A stretch of 64,000 bases of DNA, taken from NCBI GenBank assembly GCA_963824085.1, contig CAWGNT010000009.1, positions 124,001 through 188,000 of the forward strand, read 5' to 3'. Below, one piece after another: positions 40,238 through 48,603 of the stretch. Source of the stretch: JARRNE01 sp963824085 (lineage in GTDB: Bacteria; Pseudomonadota; Gammaproteobacteria; Chromatiales; Chromatiaceae). Under the pieces are notes generated by a model. That model made no database searches, had not been told where the DNA came from, and saw nothing but the letters and a program-made list of their open reading frames with translations. Within the stretch, counting starts at the first letter, position 1. Each line of letters opens with the position of its first letter. The position numbers were made by a program, and so were the translations under genes.

Positions 40238-40873
40238 ATGGCCACTCGACTCGTGCAACAGCAGTTCCTCAAAGGCAAGCAGGAATTTCAAATCTTTGAA
40301 GAAGTAGTGAACGTTCGCTTCAAGACTCTGTTCAAGGAAAAGGAAAAGAGTGTGTCGCTTCTGATAATCGATCCCGAGCCGGTGATCGAAGAACCCTACC
40401 TGCATTTCCGGGACAGCGTAAGACGCGACCCTGTATTGACCTTGTATCTGAACAAACCGAATCCAAGCGAGTTCAACGCCTTTGTGGATGATCTGAAGCA
40501 AAGGGTAATGGCCAAAAATGCATTCCGTGGGCACACATCGGCAAGCGTCCAGCCACCGCTTGGCGGCAACAGCTTCGACGAACCCCCGGAGGACGTGGAG
40601 CCGCAGCAGATACGGGTTGCAAGAATCCAGACCAACATCAATGTCGAGCGCGTCGACGGCGATATCCAGATGCTGCGGCAGTATGTCAGCGAACCCGAGG
40701 TCGAGCCGCTAATCACGGCCTTGGAAGCGCTCAAGACCGACCCGCAGAGTGAAGCGAACCAGGTGCGCGTGGTGGAGGTATTCAATGGTCTGGGGCTATG
40801 GCAGGGCTCGGTTCTCACCTATGCGCCCTATGTCGGCATCCTGCTCTCGGATGATGTATTCGGGGCGTCTTGA
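40238..40873 (+). CDS. Hypothetical protein of unknown family
   Basis: 211 residues from ATG 40238 with no clear ribosome site; the upstream 120 bases are AT-rich. Soluble, mixed composition, charged N-terminal half (FKTLFKEKEKSVSLLIIDPE), a Pro-rich linker at about 105-125, and a hydrophobic ending. Codon use is less GC-rich than in core genes. Not recognised. Confidence 0.62.
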   Translation: MATRLVQQQFLKGKQEFQIFEEVVNVRFKTLFKEKEKSVSLLIIDPEPVIEEPYLHFRDSVRRDPVLTLYLNKPNPSEFNAFVDDLKQRVMAKNAFRGHTSASVQPPLGGNSFDEPPEDVEPQQIRVARIQTNINVERVDGDIQMLRQYVSEPEVEPLITALEALKTDPQSEANQVRVVEVFNGLGLWQGSVLTYAPYVGILLSDDVFGAS

Positions 40874-41115
40874 AACCGACAGGTTCGGTCGCCGACAGGT
40901 GTAATGGCCAGTCGAGTCTAACCGGCCGACTCACTACCCGGTGTAGCCGGAACCCATGCGGTGTGGATGAGCGCTTTCAGCGCAGCCCGTTGTTTGGGTG
41001 TCATTTCTTGCGCCACACCCTATCGAAAAAATTGTCGCGAAGCGGCTCCACAATGCCGGATTCCGCCCCCGGAGATAGAAAATCCAACCGCACGACGGGT
41101 GGATTTGGCGAGACG

Positions 41116-41340
41116 CTACCGTGGTAAGAGCGTGCAAGCAACGGCGTTTGCGCTGATGCCAGGCCGTGCTGCGAACCAGCGCAGCACGCGGCGGCGTACC
41201 TGCTCGCCGATGCCGGCAATCTCCGCAGCCGTCAGTGCCGAGGCGCGCAGGAACGGGATCTGGCCATCTTCGCGGGGTTCGAGCACACCGTCGAGTATGC
41301 AGCAGTGGTAGTGGGTGTGGCGGTTGGCTGCTTTCACATG
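41116..41340 (-). pseudogene. IS91-type transposase fragment
   Basis: About 75 codons containing RHTHYHCCILDGVLEP and VRRRVLRWF, the pattern of the zinc-binding/Y2 transposase of IS91-like elements. A full transposase has over 350 residues. Upstream codons are unrelated and no element ends are recognised, so this is a remnant. Confidence 0.7.
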
Positions 41341-41601
41341 GAGAGCAAGCTGGTGCTTGCTGGTCGCAAGCGTCGCCATGGCGCGCACGCTACAGGTGAC
41401 ACGCGCCGGCTGGCGACTAACGTCCGGTCTTGATCGCATAGCAGACCATCGTCGCGGGGCGCACGATCGGCAACTTCGGGTCGGGGGCAGTCTCGGTCGA
41501 TGCGGTTCCAACGTGGCTGCCTGGTGGCGTGTGCGCTCCGCGGCTTGGAAGGCCGTTGACACTCGCCGCCAGCCGCGCCATGTTCTTGGGAGAAACCGCC
41601 G

Positions 41602-41838
41602 GTGACCTCTGCCATGCGTGCTGACGCCGAAAGCCTAGATCTCGAACACCTGCGTACCATCCGTGCGGACATTGCCGACATCAAGCGGGACGTGGCCGCG
41701 AACACCTTGCAGCTTTCCGCCATCGGGCAACAGCTGGCTGGGCTTACGGCCGCGGTTTATGGCGGCAAGTCCGACGTAAATGAGCTCAAGCGGCGTGTCG
41801 AGCGCATCGAGCGGCGCCTAGAGCTGACCGGGGAGTGA
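41602..41838 (+). CDS. Small coiled-coil protein
   Basis: 78 residues from GTG 41602, chosen because GGGAGA lies eight bases upstream; ATG 41614 is the alternative. Heptad-like from residue 15 to the end (LRTIRADIADIKRDVAANTL, then VNELKRRVERIERRLEL). Small proteins of this type are common in accessory regions of proteobacteria and sometimes pair with toxins. No partner is intact here. Confidence 0.6.
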   Translation: MTSAMRADAESLDLEHLRTIRADIADIKRDVAANTLQLSAIGQQLAGLTAAVYGGKSDVNELKRRVERIERRLELTGE

Positions 41839-42115
41839 GCCGGGCGGGGAAGGCCCCGCAATGTGACCGCTCGTACGGAAGGCCGATTGACACCTTAGGC
41901 GATTTCTGTCAAATCAGGTACCACCTTGCTGGTCCTTTCGCCCGCCTTCGGCGTCACGCCTGCAGTCACATAGCCCAGCTATGCTCCCGTCAGCGTTCCT
42001 TGAAGGCGAACGAAAATCCGGCGTAATCTGGTACATGATTTTCCGGCAATCGCCTTGTTCCCGCGGGGCCTTTCGTGACCGCACTATCTCTACCAGCGGT
42101 CCCCGCGCCCACGCC

Positions 42116-42350
42116 ATGAGGCTGCGCCACTACGACCGCATCCGCGCCGACCTCGCCGCCGTCAGCCGACCGCTGCCCGGAGGACCGCGAACTGGTCTCC
42201 TTCGTCGAGGGCGTCGACCTGCCCGACAGCGTCTTGGTCGCCGTGCACCGCGACGATCTCTGGGGCGTGACCAAGCGGCCTCATGGCCATGCGGAGCCGG
42301 TTCGACGTCGTCATCAAGCGCATCCACACCCTTGAGGAGACAACCGGGCA
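42116..42350 (+). pseudogene. Frameshifted coding remnant
   Basis: Starts ATG 42116 (MRLRHYDRIRADLAAVSRPL). The protein-like reading then moves to another frame (EDRELVSFVEGVDLPDSVLV, then VHRDDLWGV) and again to a third (MAMRSRFDVVIKRIHTLEE). Two frameshifts in a small gene are the simplest reading. The family is not recognised; it may once have paired with the coiled-coil gene upstream. Confidence 0.4.
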
Positions 42351-42435
42351 GAGTGGTACAGCCGGTATCCCGCGCCTCGCCGCCACGAGTCGGCTTGAAG
42401 ACGACAGCGCACCCGCCGCGGCGGGTGTGCCCGAT

Positions 42436-42486
42436 AGCGCAGCGAGCCGTGTCTGTCGCGATCGATGCGGTCCAGCCCTCACCGCG
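42436..42486 (-). repeat. Palindromic REP-like repeat, copy 2
   Basis: Minus-strand reading CGCATCGATCGCGACAGAC and GGCTCGCTGCGCTATCGG matches copy 1 at 33825-33892. The outer arms are partly lost. Confidence 0.6.
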
Positions 42487-42496
42487 TCCCGCGCTC

Positions 42497-43084
42497 CTAG
42501 GCTGAGATGTAGATCATCTGCTCGAAGCGTCCCGTAGACTGGTATTGAGGTCCGACACCGAGCTCTCGCAAAACTCCGTTCCACGGATCGAGGTAGACGA
42601 TTTTGCCGGCTCGTGTTCGTCGCGATGCGACGATGAAGTGGCCTCCGTTACGTTTCGCGCCGTTATACCAACCGAGCAGGACAATCGCGGGCGTGGTGTC
42701 GGACAACCACGAGGCGTTGACAGTCGTTCCGGGCGAGAAGCTCGTTAAGTGGGTAACTTTCAAGCCGTCATTCTTGAGCTCCTTGGCGACCTGGCCCATG
42801 AACGTGCCAGCCACCGAGAACATGTTTCCAAACGTGCTCTGGTTGTTCTGGTGGGCCCTTGGATCGAACGACATGGGAGCAGGTGGGGCGGGGACAAAAA
42901 ACATGCCCTGAACGACCTGACTGTACATCCTCCAGGCCAATGCCCATTCCGTTTCCGCGAACGTCATTTGCTTGGCTTGATTTCGCGCCATCCAGATGCT
43001 GGCGACGGCGCACGAGCTGGCTTGCTGCTGAGCCCACACCTGGTGGACGACGTTATCGCTGTCCGTTCTGTAGTTGATCGACAT
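42497..43084 (-). CDS. Stand-alone papain-like cysteine protease
   Basis: 195 residues from ATG 43084; a longer frame to 43168 has no support. The likely triad is Cys25 (QQQASSCAVAS), His149 (NGGHFIVASRR) and Asp166 (YLDPWNG), with Gln residues just before the Cys for the oxyanion hole. This is the pattern of the C39/AvrRpt2-like papain clan. No signal peptide, transporter or precursor peptide is nearby. It may act on a host, competitor or own protein; the flanks are mobile-element remnants. Confidence 0.68.
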   Translation of the reverse strand: MSINYRTDSDNVVHQVWAQQQASSCAVASIWMARNQAKQMTFAETEWALAWRMYSQVVQGMFFVPAPPAPMSFDPRAHQNNQSTFGNMFSVAGTFMGQVAKELKNDGLKVTHLTSFSPGTTVNASWLSDTTPAIVLLGWYNGAKRNGGHFIVASRRTRAGKIVYLDPWNGVLRELGVGPQYQSTGRFEQMIYISA

Positions 43085-43378
43085 AACAATGGCCCTCCTG
43101 AATGCGGTTTCGAAGCGGTCGATTCGAACTCGACACCTTGACTTCTCGTTGGCGCCCAGGGACGTCACTCAAGTCTCTCCGCCGGCTTCAGCACGTCGCG
43201 TGTGTGTTCTTGGATCCTTCCGCGCGGATGTCATAAACGGCATGGACGACGGTATCCGACGTGGGTGCTCAAACAAATTCCCTGCTCACTGTGGGCCCCT
43301 TCTATCGCCTAGGTAACCGCACTAGGGCAGGATTCTTGCCACATCTCCAACAGACTAATTGTACTGAGTCTTTTCCGG

Positions 43379-43891
43379 CTATCGGCCAAACCACTGGGTT
43401 CGTCGACAGGTTCGGATTGAGCCGATTGGGTCAGATTGGCTGACAGCGCCAACGCTGCCACCCGACATGCGAGCTCGCTCGTGACTTGCTACGCGCCGGA
43501 GTTGTTGATCTCGGCTAGCTGCTGGGTAGCTCGCGAAGGATGCGGTAAGCGCTGTGAGCCGCATCTGTCGCGATCGATGCGATCTCCTGGCCCTTTGCTC
43601 GTGTCGTCGTTCAGTGGCGGGTCTCGCAGGCCAGCTTGACCTGTTCGCAGGAATCGGCCCCTCAAGGCCGATTCCCGTCCACATAGTCCCCCCCTTCAGT
43701 ATCCGGTAGACGGTCGCGCGGCTGATCCCATGCCGGCGGCAGACGAGGTCGCGGTCGGCGGTAAAGCTGGCGTAGATGCTTTCGTCGAGCTCACAGGAGA
43801 AGTGGAGCCGGCGCCCGTCGGCCTGGACGGCGTTGCGGTCCATGGTGAGGAGCTGGAACAGACGCGCCTTGGCGGTGTCCTCGCCCAGCAC
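43379..43891 (-). pseudogene. Helix-turn-helix remnant, probably of a resolvase or transposase
   Basis: The first about 65 codons read cleanly and contain a helix-turn-helix (VCRRHGISRATVYRIL), as at the end of invertases and in transposases. Beyond KGG the frame is Arg/Ser-rich and passes through the palindromic repeat at 43540-43590, so it is not native. The 5' end adjoins a GAGCCTGGCCCC motif at about 43900. No catalytic domain is left. The 294 bases between this and the protease (43085-43378) hold nothing recognisable. Confidence 0.45.
43540..43590 (-). repeat. Palindromic REP-like repeat, copy 3
   Basis: Contains CATCGATCGCGACAGATGCG and GCTCACAGCGCTTACCGCAT on the minus strand, matching copy 1 at 33825-33892 and copy 2. 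Confidence 0.65.
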
Positions 43892-44048
43892 CCACAGGCT
43901 ATGACAGGGGCCAGGCTCACTTTCCGCTCAATTTTCGCCAAAGAACGAGTGTGCGGGGTCACCGATAGTGGCACCCTCCGCAACGGCACGCGGAACGAGC
44001 AGGGTGAAGTGCCGCGACCGCTTCGCAAGACGCGGGCGCGTTCCACCC

Positions 44049-44774
44049 TCAATTACAAGGGTGGCGTGAGGGTCCGGGGCCGCCGCTTGTGCCCGGAAGA
44101 TCGCTCATCACCTCGCGGCGAGCCTCTCGAAAGTCGCGGGAATCAGGAACGACGCTGTGCCCCGCCCTAGCCCCGCGACGGGCAAGGATGTCGATCCTTA
44201 CTTGAAGGGCCGCCCGACTCGAAGGGGATGCGCTCCTGGCGATACAGCGGAGCACCTCCTCCATCGCTCCGGGGTCGAAACCGGCGTCGGTCAGCAAGCC
44301 GACCGCCATGGCGTCCGCCTGGGACTCGGCCGCCGGATCGAAGTGCTGGGTGAGCGAGCCGACGGAAAAGGTCTCGCTATCCGACGAATCCTTCCGACAG
44401 AAGTGTCCCGCCAGGTCGTGGCTCATCTCGTGGGCCAGGACGGCGGCGAGCTCCGATTCATCGCGCACGAGCGTGAACAGGCCGTCGTTGACGACGAAGT
44501 GTCCTCCCCCCAGTGCGAAGGCATTCGGTGCGAGGTTGCGCACCACATAGAACTGCCAATGGGAGCGGGATGTCACTCCCGCCCGCCGGGCGAGGCGCTC
44601 ACCCAATTCCTGTACATAGACCGACACCGGATCGCCGGAGCCGCGCAGAGGCCACTCGGTGCGGATACGTTCCACCACGGCCTGAGCGTGTCTGCCTTCC
44701 GCGGCGCATGAGTCGGCGTCTCCCCCTCCGAACAGAAAGGAGAACGCCGACAGGGCGATCACCAGTGCCGTCAC
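44049..44774 (-). CDS. M48-family metalloprotease, last gene of the kinase/FHA cluster
   Basis: About 241 residues from GTG 44774, only 7 bases after the lipoprotein stop, so probably translationally coupled; the longer frame to 44855 overlaps that gene. A hydrophobic N-terminus suggests export. Zinc motif His115-Glu-Met-Ser-His119 and third ligand Glu150 in ESQADAMAV, as in periplasmic BepA/LoiP-like M48 enzymes that act on outer-membrane proteins. It lacks the TPR domain of BepA. Its place in the operon suggests processing or quality control of the neighbouring envelope proteins. Confidence 0.85.
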   Translation of the reverse strand: MTALVIALSAFSFLFGGGDADSCAAEGRHAQAVVERIRTEWPLRGSGDPVSVYVQELGERLARRAGVTSRSHWQFYVVRNLAPNAFALGGGHFVVNDGLFTLVRDESELAAVLAHEMSHDLAGHFCRKDSSDSETFSVGSLTQHFDPAAESQADAMAVGLLTDAGFDPGAMEEVLRCIARSASPSSRAALQVRIDILARRGARAGHSVVPDSRDFREARREVMSDLPGTSGGPGPSRHPCN

Positions 44775-44781
44775 GCGAGAG

Positions 44782-45408
44782 CTAGGAGCGTACCGTAAAG
44801 GTCGACTCGTCCTCGTCGTAGCTCGACCCGGCCGCGACCTTGTGCTCAACCACATAGGTGCCGGGTGCCGCGTCGCTCGGGATGGGTATCTCCGCCGAAG
44901 CGGCCCACCCGCCCGCGGTGCGCCGATTCGTCTGCGGCGGGAGGTTGGCCAGCACCTTCCCGTCTTTCATCAGCACCCAGCTCTCCTTGACCTTGGCGCT
45001 CCGGTCCCCCGGGGGCAGCATCAAGGAGTAGTCGGTCGAGATGTCGACGCTTTGGCCCGGCCTCACGCGCCTGGGAGCACTCGTGCCTTTGCGAATCTTA
45101 ACCTGCGGGCTGTTTACCGCTTGCGTGAGACCATAGACACGCTGGTCCGCCGAAGCGGAGCGAACTTGGTGCGCCTGGTATTGGTTGAGCTTTACGACGC
45201 CCCAACCCAACAGGCCCCCCGCCGCGGCACCAGCAAGGCAATTCTCCGCACGACCGCCGATGAGAAGCCCTACCCCACAGCCCAGGGCAGCGCCCACTCC
45301 GGCCCCCATTGCCTGCTCATTTGCCTCGCCGGTGGTCTGACAGCCCGACAGGACGATCATCCCCGACATGGCAGCTGCGAGACACACCACAAACCCTTTT
45401 CTTTTCAT
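44782..45408 (-). CDS. Glycine-zipper lipoprotein
   Basis: 208 residues from ATG 45408. Lipobox VLSGC with Cys23. Residues about 32-65 are Gly/Ala-rich (AMGAGVGAALGCGVGLLIGG, then GAAAGGLLGWG), a glycine-zipper type membrane-inserting segment. The C-terminal half is beta-rich and resembles an Ig-like domain ending DEDESTFTVRS. Likely anchored in the outer membrane. It sits between the VWA and M48 genes. Confidence 0.8.
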   Translation of the reverse strand: MKRKGFVVCLAAAMSGMIVLSGCQTTGEANEQAMGAGVGAALGCGVGLLIGGRAENCLAGAAAGGLLGWGVVKLNQYQAHQVRSASADQRVYGLTQAVNSPQVKIRKGTSAPRRVRPGQSVDISTDYSLMLPPGDRSAKVKESWVLMKDGKVLANLPPQTNRRTAGGWAASAEIPIPSDAAPGTYVVEHKVAAGSSYDEDESTFTVRS

Positions 45409-45506
45409 AAACGATTCCCCAATGCATTTGAACGTCTGGACGTTCTGCCCCAAAACCCCGTGCCCTGACCACGGGAACTGCAGAGACCGCCGCGGACGCC
45501 GTCGCC

Positions 45507-46649
45507 TCAGCTACCGGGCGCGGCGACGGCCTCCGGCTGGTCGTAGTACGGATTCCCATCCGGGAGCGCCGGGATTTTCGTCGATAGCGCCCGGATGTGC
45601 TTCATCAGTGCTGGCACCGGCGGGGGCTGAATGGCCTCGAAGCTGGTGTCGTCGTAGACGTACTTCCCGCTGCCGCTGGGATACTCGACTCCGATCTTCA
45701 CGTTGTGCCGCGCCCCATCGACCGGAACGTAAGAGCGAAAGACCACCACATAGTCGCTCTGCAGGATGTTCTGGATCTCTTCGACGATCCGCTGCATCTG
45801 CTCGGTCGTCTCGCCCACGTTGTAATAGATGCCGAAGGAGTTCTTGGAAATGGCCTCCAGATTCTTGAAGTAGCTCGGGTCGGTCCGCGAGTAGGCCAAG
45901 GAGTAGATCGGTATCGGAATGCTGAGACCGGAGATCCGTGTCATCAGCTCGTCGCGGGATATGGAGCTCCCCTCGTCTCTGCCGTCCGAGAAGACCACGA
46001 CGGAGCAGGAGACGACGTAATTGCTGCTGGTGACGGAGCCTTGGGCGCTCATCGCGCACATCTGCATGGCTGCACCGATGCTGTCGTAGAGCCGCGTGTG
46101 CTGGCCGTCCGCCCGGATATCGGCGATCCGCCTTGCTAAAGCCTTCGGGTCGCGCTCGAAGTTCGACACGAGCTCATAGCCCTCTTTGGTATCGCGAATG
46201 GCGAGCACCGCCACCTCATCCTGGGGCCGCTTGCTCTCGATGAATCGGACCGCGGCTCGCAGCGAGGCATCGAACGGCTGCCCGCGCATCGACTTGCTGG
46301 CATCGATCACCAGCACACTGCGGGTTGCTTCCTGACGCTGCCGTATCGACTGGATCCCATACTGCCGCTTCATCGGATCATAGGGTCTACCCTGCACCAT
46401 CAAGCCGATATTCAGCTCGTTGAGATTCACCAGCGGTTGCATACGGTCATCGAAGGTGCGCAGGTACATCTGCACGAACGGATAGAGGGAATAATCCACC
46501 CGATAGACCTTTACCCCGTAACCTCCGGGGGCCGCAAAGCCGTACCCTTGCGCGCTCGCGGCGCCGCTCACGAACAGCAGCCCGAACATGATCGCCAGGC
46601 TCCAGCTGAAGAGACGGCGCACGCGCGCGGGAATGTATTCTTTTTTCAC
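45507..46649 (-). CDS. Secreted VWA-domain protein
   Basis: 380 residues from GTG 46649, nine bases after AGGAG; an earlier GTG at 46655 is too close to that site. A signal peptide ends near ASAQG (about 33). The VWA domain has MIDAS motif DASKS at 116-120, with the later Thr (HTRLYDSI) and SDGRDEG. It should bind a divalent metal and a protein ligand in the periplasm. It is 42 bases downstream of the kinase gene on the same strand. Confidence 0.86.
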   Translation of the reverse strand: MKKEYIPARVRRLFSWSLAIMFGLLFVSGAASAQGYGFAAPGGYGVKVYRVDYSLYPFVQMYLRTFDDRMQPLVNLNELNIGLMVQGRPYDPMKRQYGIQSIRQRQEATRSVLVIDASKSMRGQPFDASLRAAVRFIESKRPQDEVAVLAIRDTKEGYELVSNFERDPKALARRIADIRADGQHTRLYDSIGAAMQMCAMSAQGSVTSSNYVVSCSVVVFSDGRDEGSSISRDELMTRISGLSIPIPIYSLAYSRTDPSYFKNLEAISKNSFGIYYNVGETTEQMQRIVEEIQNILQSDYVVVFRSYVPVDGARHNVKIGVEYPSGSGKYVYDDTSFEAIQPPPVPALMKHIRALSTKIPALPDGNPYYDQPEAVAAPGS

Positions 46650-46691
46650 TCTCACTTGCTCCTTGGTTGCGGTTGACGACGAATGGCCGAT

Positions 46692-48500
46692 TCAATCGGT
46701 CTTGCGGGCACCCTGGTAGTTGATCGTCCACGACGAAGACGGACTCGAATGTCTGCGCTTGGACGTCCGCCTCGTCGGAGGCGGCTCGGCCGCCACGGCC
46801 TGCTTCTGAGGTGTCGGCTCGGCGGCGACTGGCGCCGGCTCGGGAAGGGGCGCAGGCTCGTCCAGATGGAGACTGCGCTGCTTATCGAAGATGTCCATCA
46901 GAGAGCCGGAATCTCGCTCACGCCGCGTCACGGGCTTCTGCTCGCCGGAGAATATCGAGGGCAGGTCCGCCGCCGACGAACTGGGAGCGGTCGGAGGCAG
47001 GGCCGCTTGCACCGGCCGAGGCGGCGCTCCGACCCCGGCTGGTGTCTGCACCGATGCGGGCGACCCGGGCACGGTCGACGGTGCTTGACGCACTCCAGCC
47101 GCTGCGGGCGAGGTTTGCCCGGGCGCAGAGGTCACGGCCGCCGGTGCCGGTCCGGAAGGCTGGGCGCCTTGGTCGCCGGGGGGGGCGCCCGCCTGCTTCG
47201 TCGTCGCGGTGGGCGCCGTACCGGCCACGGGTGTCGACGCCGACGCGGGGCTCGGCGCTTCGGCAGTCTCGGCGGCAGGCGTCGATCGCTCACGCTGCAG
47301 GTAGAGCCAGGCACCACCCGCCGCGAATGCGGTAAGGGCCAAGGCGGCGATGATCAGTGGCGCGCGGGACTTCGCCTTCGGCGGCGCCGGTGGCGCCGCG
47401 CCGACGCGGATGTCCGCCCGCTCGGATGCGGTTGAAACGGGCCGGGACGACGGCAGATGCACGCTCGGAAGGCGCACTTGGCTCGAGGTCGACACCTGCG
47501 CCGTCATGCCGGCCGTGCTCGGGGCAAAGACGGTTCGTGCGCTTCCGCCTCCCGCCTGGACCAAGCTCAGCGCCCGGGCAAGATCCTCGACAGACTGCTG
47601 GCGGGCATTGATGTTGAGCTCCAACGCCTGCATGACAGCGGCATCGAGGTGCGGCGGGATATCGGGCACAAAGTGGGATGGTGGCTCCAAGACCTTCCCG
47701 GTAACACGCTCATGGGCAGGGGTGGGCGTCTGCCCGGTCAACATCCCGTAGAGGATCGCACCCAAGGCGTAGACATCCGAGCGCGCGTCCGTACCGGTGC
47801 CCAACACCTGCTCCGGGGGGCTGAAGCCGTGGGTCACGGCCCGTCCGAGGGTGCGGGTTGCGCTGTCCGGGCTCGACTCCTTGGCGATGCCGAAATCGAT
47901 CAGCATCACGCGATCATTGTCGTCGAGCAGGATGTTCTCGGGCTTCAGATCCCGGTGCACCACCGGCGGGTCTTGCGCGTGCAGATAGGTCAAGGCCCCA
48001 CAGATCTGCTCGATCAGGGGCAGCAGCGTGAAGACGGGAATGCGCCCTCCCTGACGTTCCTGCTCGATACGCAAGGTCCGGCTGCCGCCGAACTCCAACA
48101 CCAGGTAGACCATCCCGCCCCGGGTGAAGCGGTCGGTGATGTCCGGAATGGCGGGATGGCTGAGACGCCCGAGCAGCTTCGTCTCGTGCTCGTCGAAGAG
48201 GAGCTCCGGTATCTCCTTGAGCGCTCGCCGCTTGCCATGCAGTCGCAGGTCATCCACCAGATAGGTGACCCCGAATCCACCCTTGCCGAGGACTGCCGCT
48301 ATCCGGTAGCGGTCGTTTACGACCTCACCGACGTCGAGCAGCCATCCGAACAGGCCACGGATCGCCCCGTTGGCGGCGGTATCCAGGTGGGCGAGCTCCA
48401 GACCGCAGTGCGCGCAGCGGTAGTCCCGGGACTTGAGCTCCGCGACCTGATTCGCTGTCCTGCACTGAGGACAGACCTTCTCTTTCGGCTGATCGGTCAT
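46692..48500 (-). CDS. Membrane-anchored Ser/Thr protein kinase with N-terminal zinc ribbon
   Basis: 602 residues. A zinc ribbon at 10-32 (Cys10, 13, 29, 32) precedes a Hanks-type kinase domain: glycine loop GKGGFGV 72-78, Lys95, catalytic HRDLKPEN 182-189, DFG 202-204, and a Ser/Thr-rich activation loop (SSPDSATRTLGRAVT). One membrane segment at about 383-402 leads to a 200-residue Pro/Ala-rich periplasmic tail. All catalytic residues are present. The gene follows an FHA-domain transporter, so FHA binding of a phosphothreonine made by this kinase is a natural hypothesis. Confidence 0.92.
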   Translation of the reverse strand: MTDQPKEKVCPQCRTANQVAELKSRDYRCAHCGLELAHLDTAANGAIRGLFGWLLDVGEVVNDRYRIAAVLGKGGFGVTYLVDDLRLHGKRRALKEIPELLFDEHETKLLGRLSHPAIPDITDRFTRGGMVYLVLEFGGSRTLRIEQERQGGRIPVFTLLPLIEQICGALTYLHAQDPPVVHRDLKPENILLDDNDRVMLIDFGIAKESSPDSATRTLGRAVTHGFSPPEQVLGTGTDARSDVYALGAILYGMLTGQTPTPAHERVTGKVLEPPSHFVPDIPPHLDAAVMQALELNINARQQSVEDLARALSLVQAGGGSARTVFAPSTAGMTAQVSTSSQVRLPSVHLPSSRPVSTASERADIRVGAAPPAPPKAKSRAPLIIAALALTAFAAGGAWLYLQRERSTPAAETAEAPSPASASTPVAGTAPTATTKQAGAPPGDQGAQPSGPAPAAVTSAPGQTSPAAAGVRQAPSTVPGSPASVQTPAGVGAPPRPVQAALPPTAPSSSAADLPSIFSGEQKPVTRRERDSGSLMDIFDKQRSLHLDEPAPLPEPAPVAAEPTPQKQAVAAEPPPTRRTSKRRHSSPSSSWTINYQGARKTD

Positions 48501-48603
48501 GTCTCTCTTCTTGCGCGCGCTTTACGGAACCAATGGCCAGTTTAACGCTTCCCTCTGCACAGGGTTGCGCCGCCCGTTGCGTCCTCCGCAACCCATCGAT
48601 CGC

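Larger units (their letters stand above)
41839..42496. other. Degenerate accessory stretch
   Basis: 658 bases with no intact gene. It contains the frameshifted coding remnant (42116-42350), a GC palindrome at 42409-42430 (GCACCCGCC/GGCGGGTGTGC, no T-run) and a palindromic repeat copy. Elsewhere nothing recognisable. Confidence 0.5.

Noticed and set aside
42409..42430. GC palindrome as a rho-independent terminator
   Set aside because: No T-run on either side and no intact gene ends at it.
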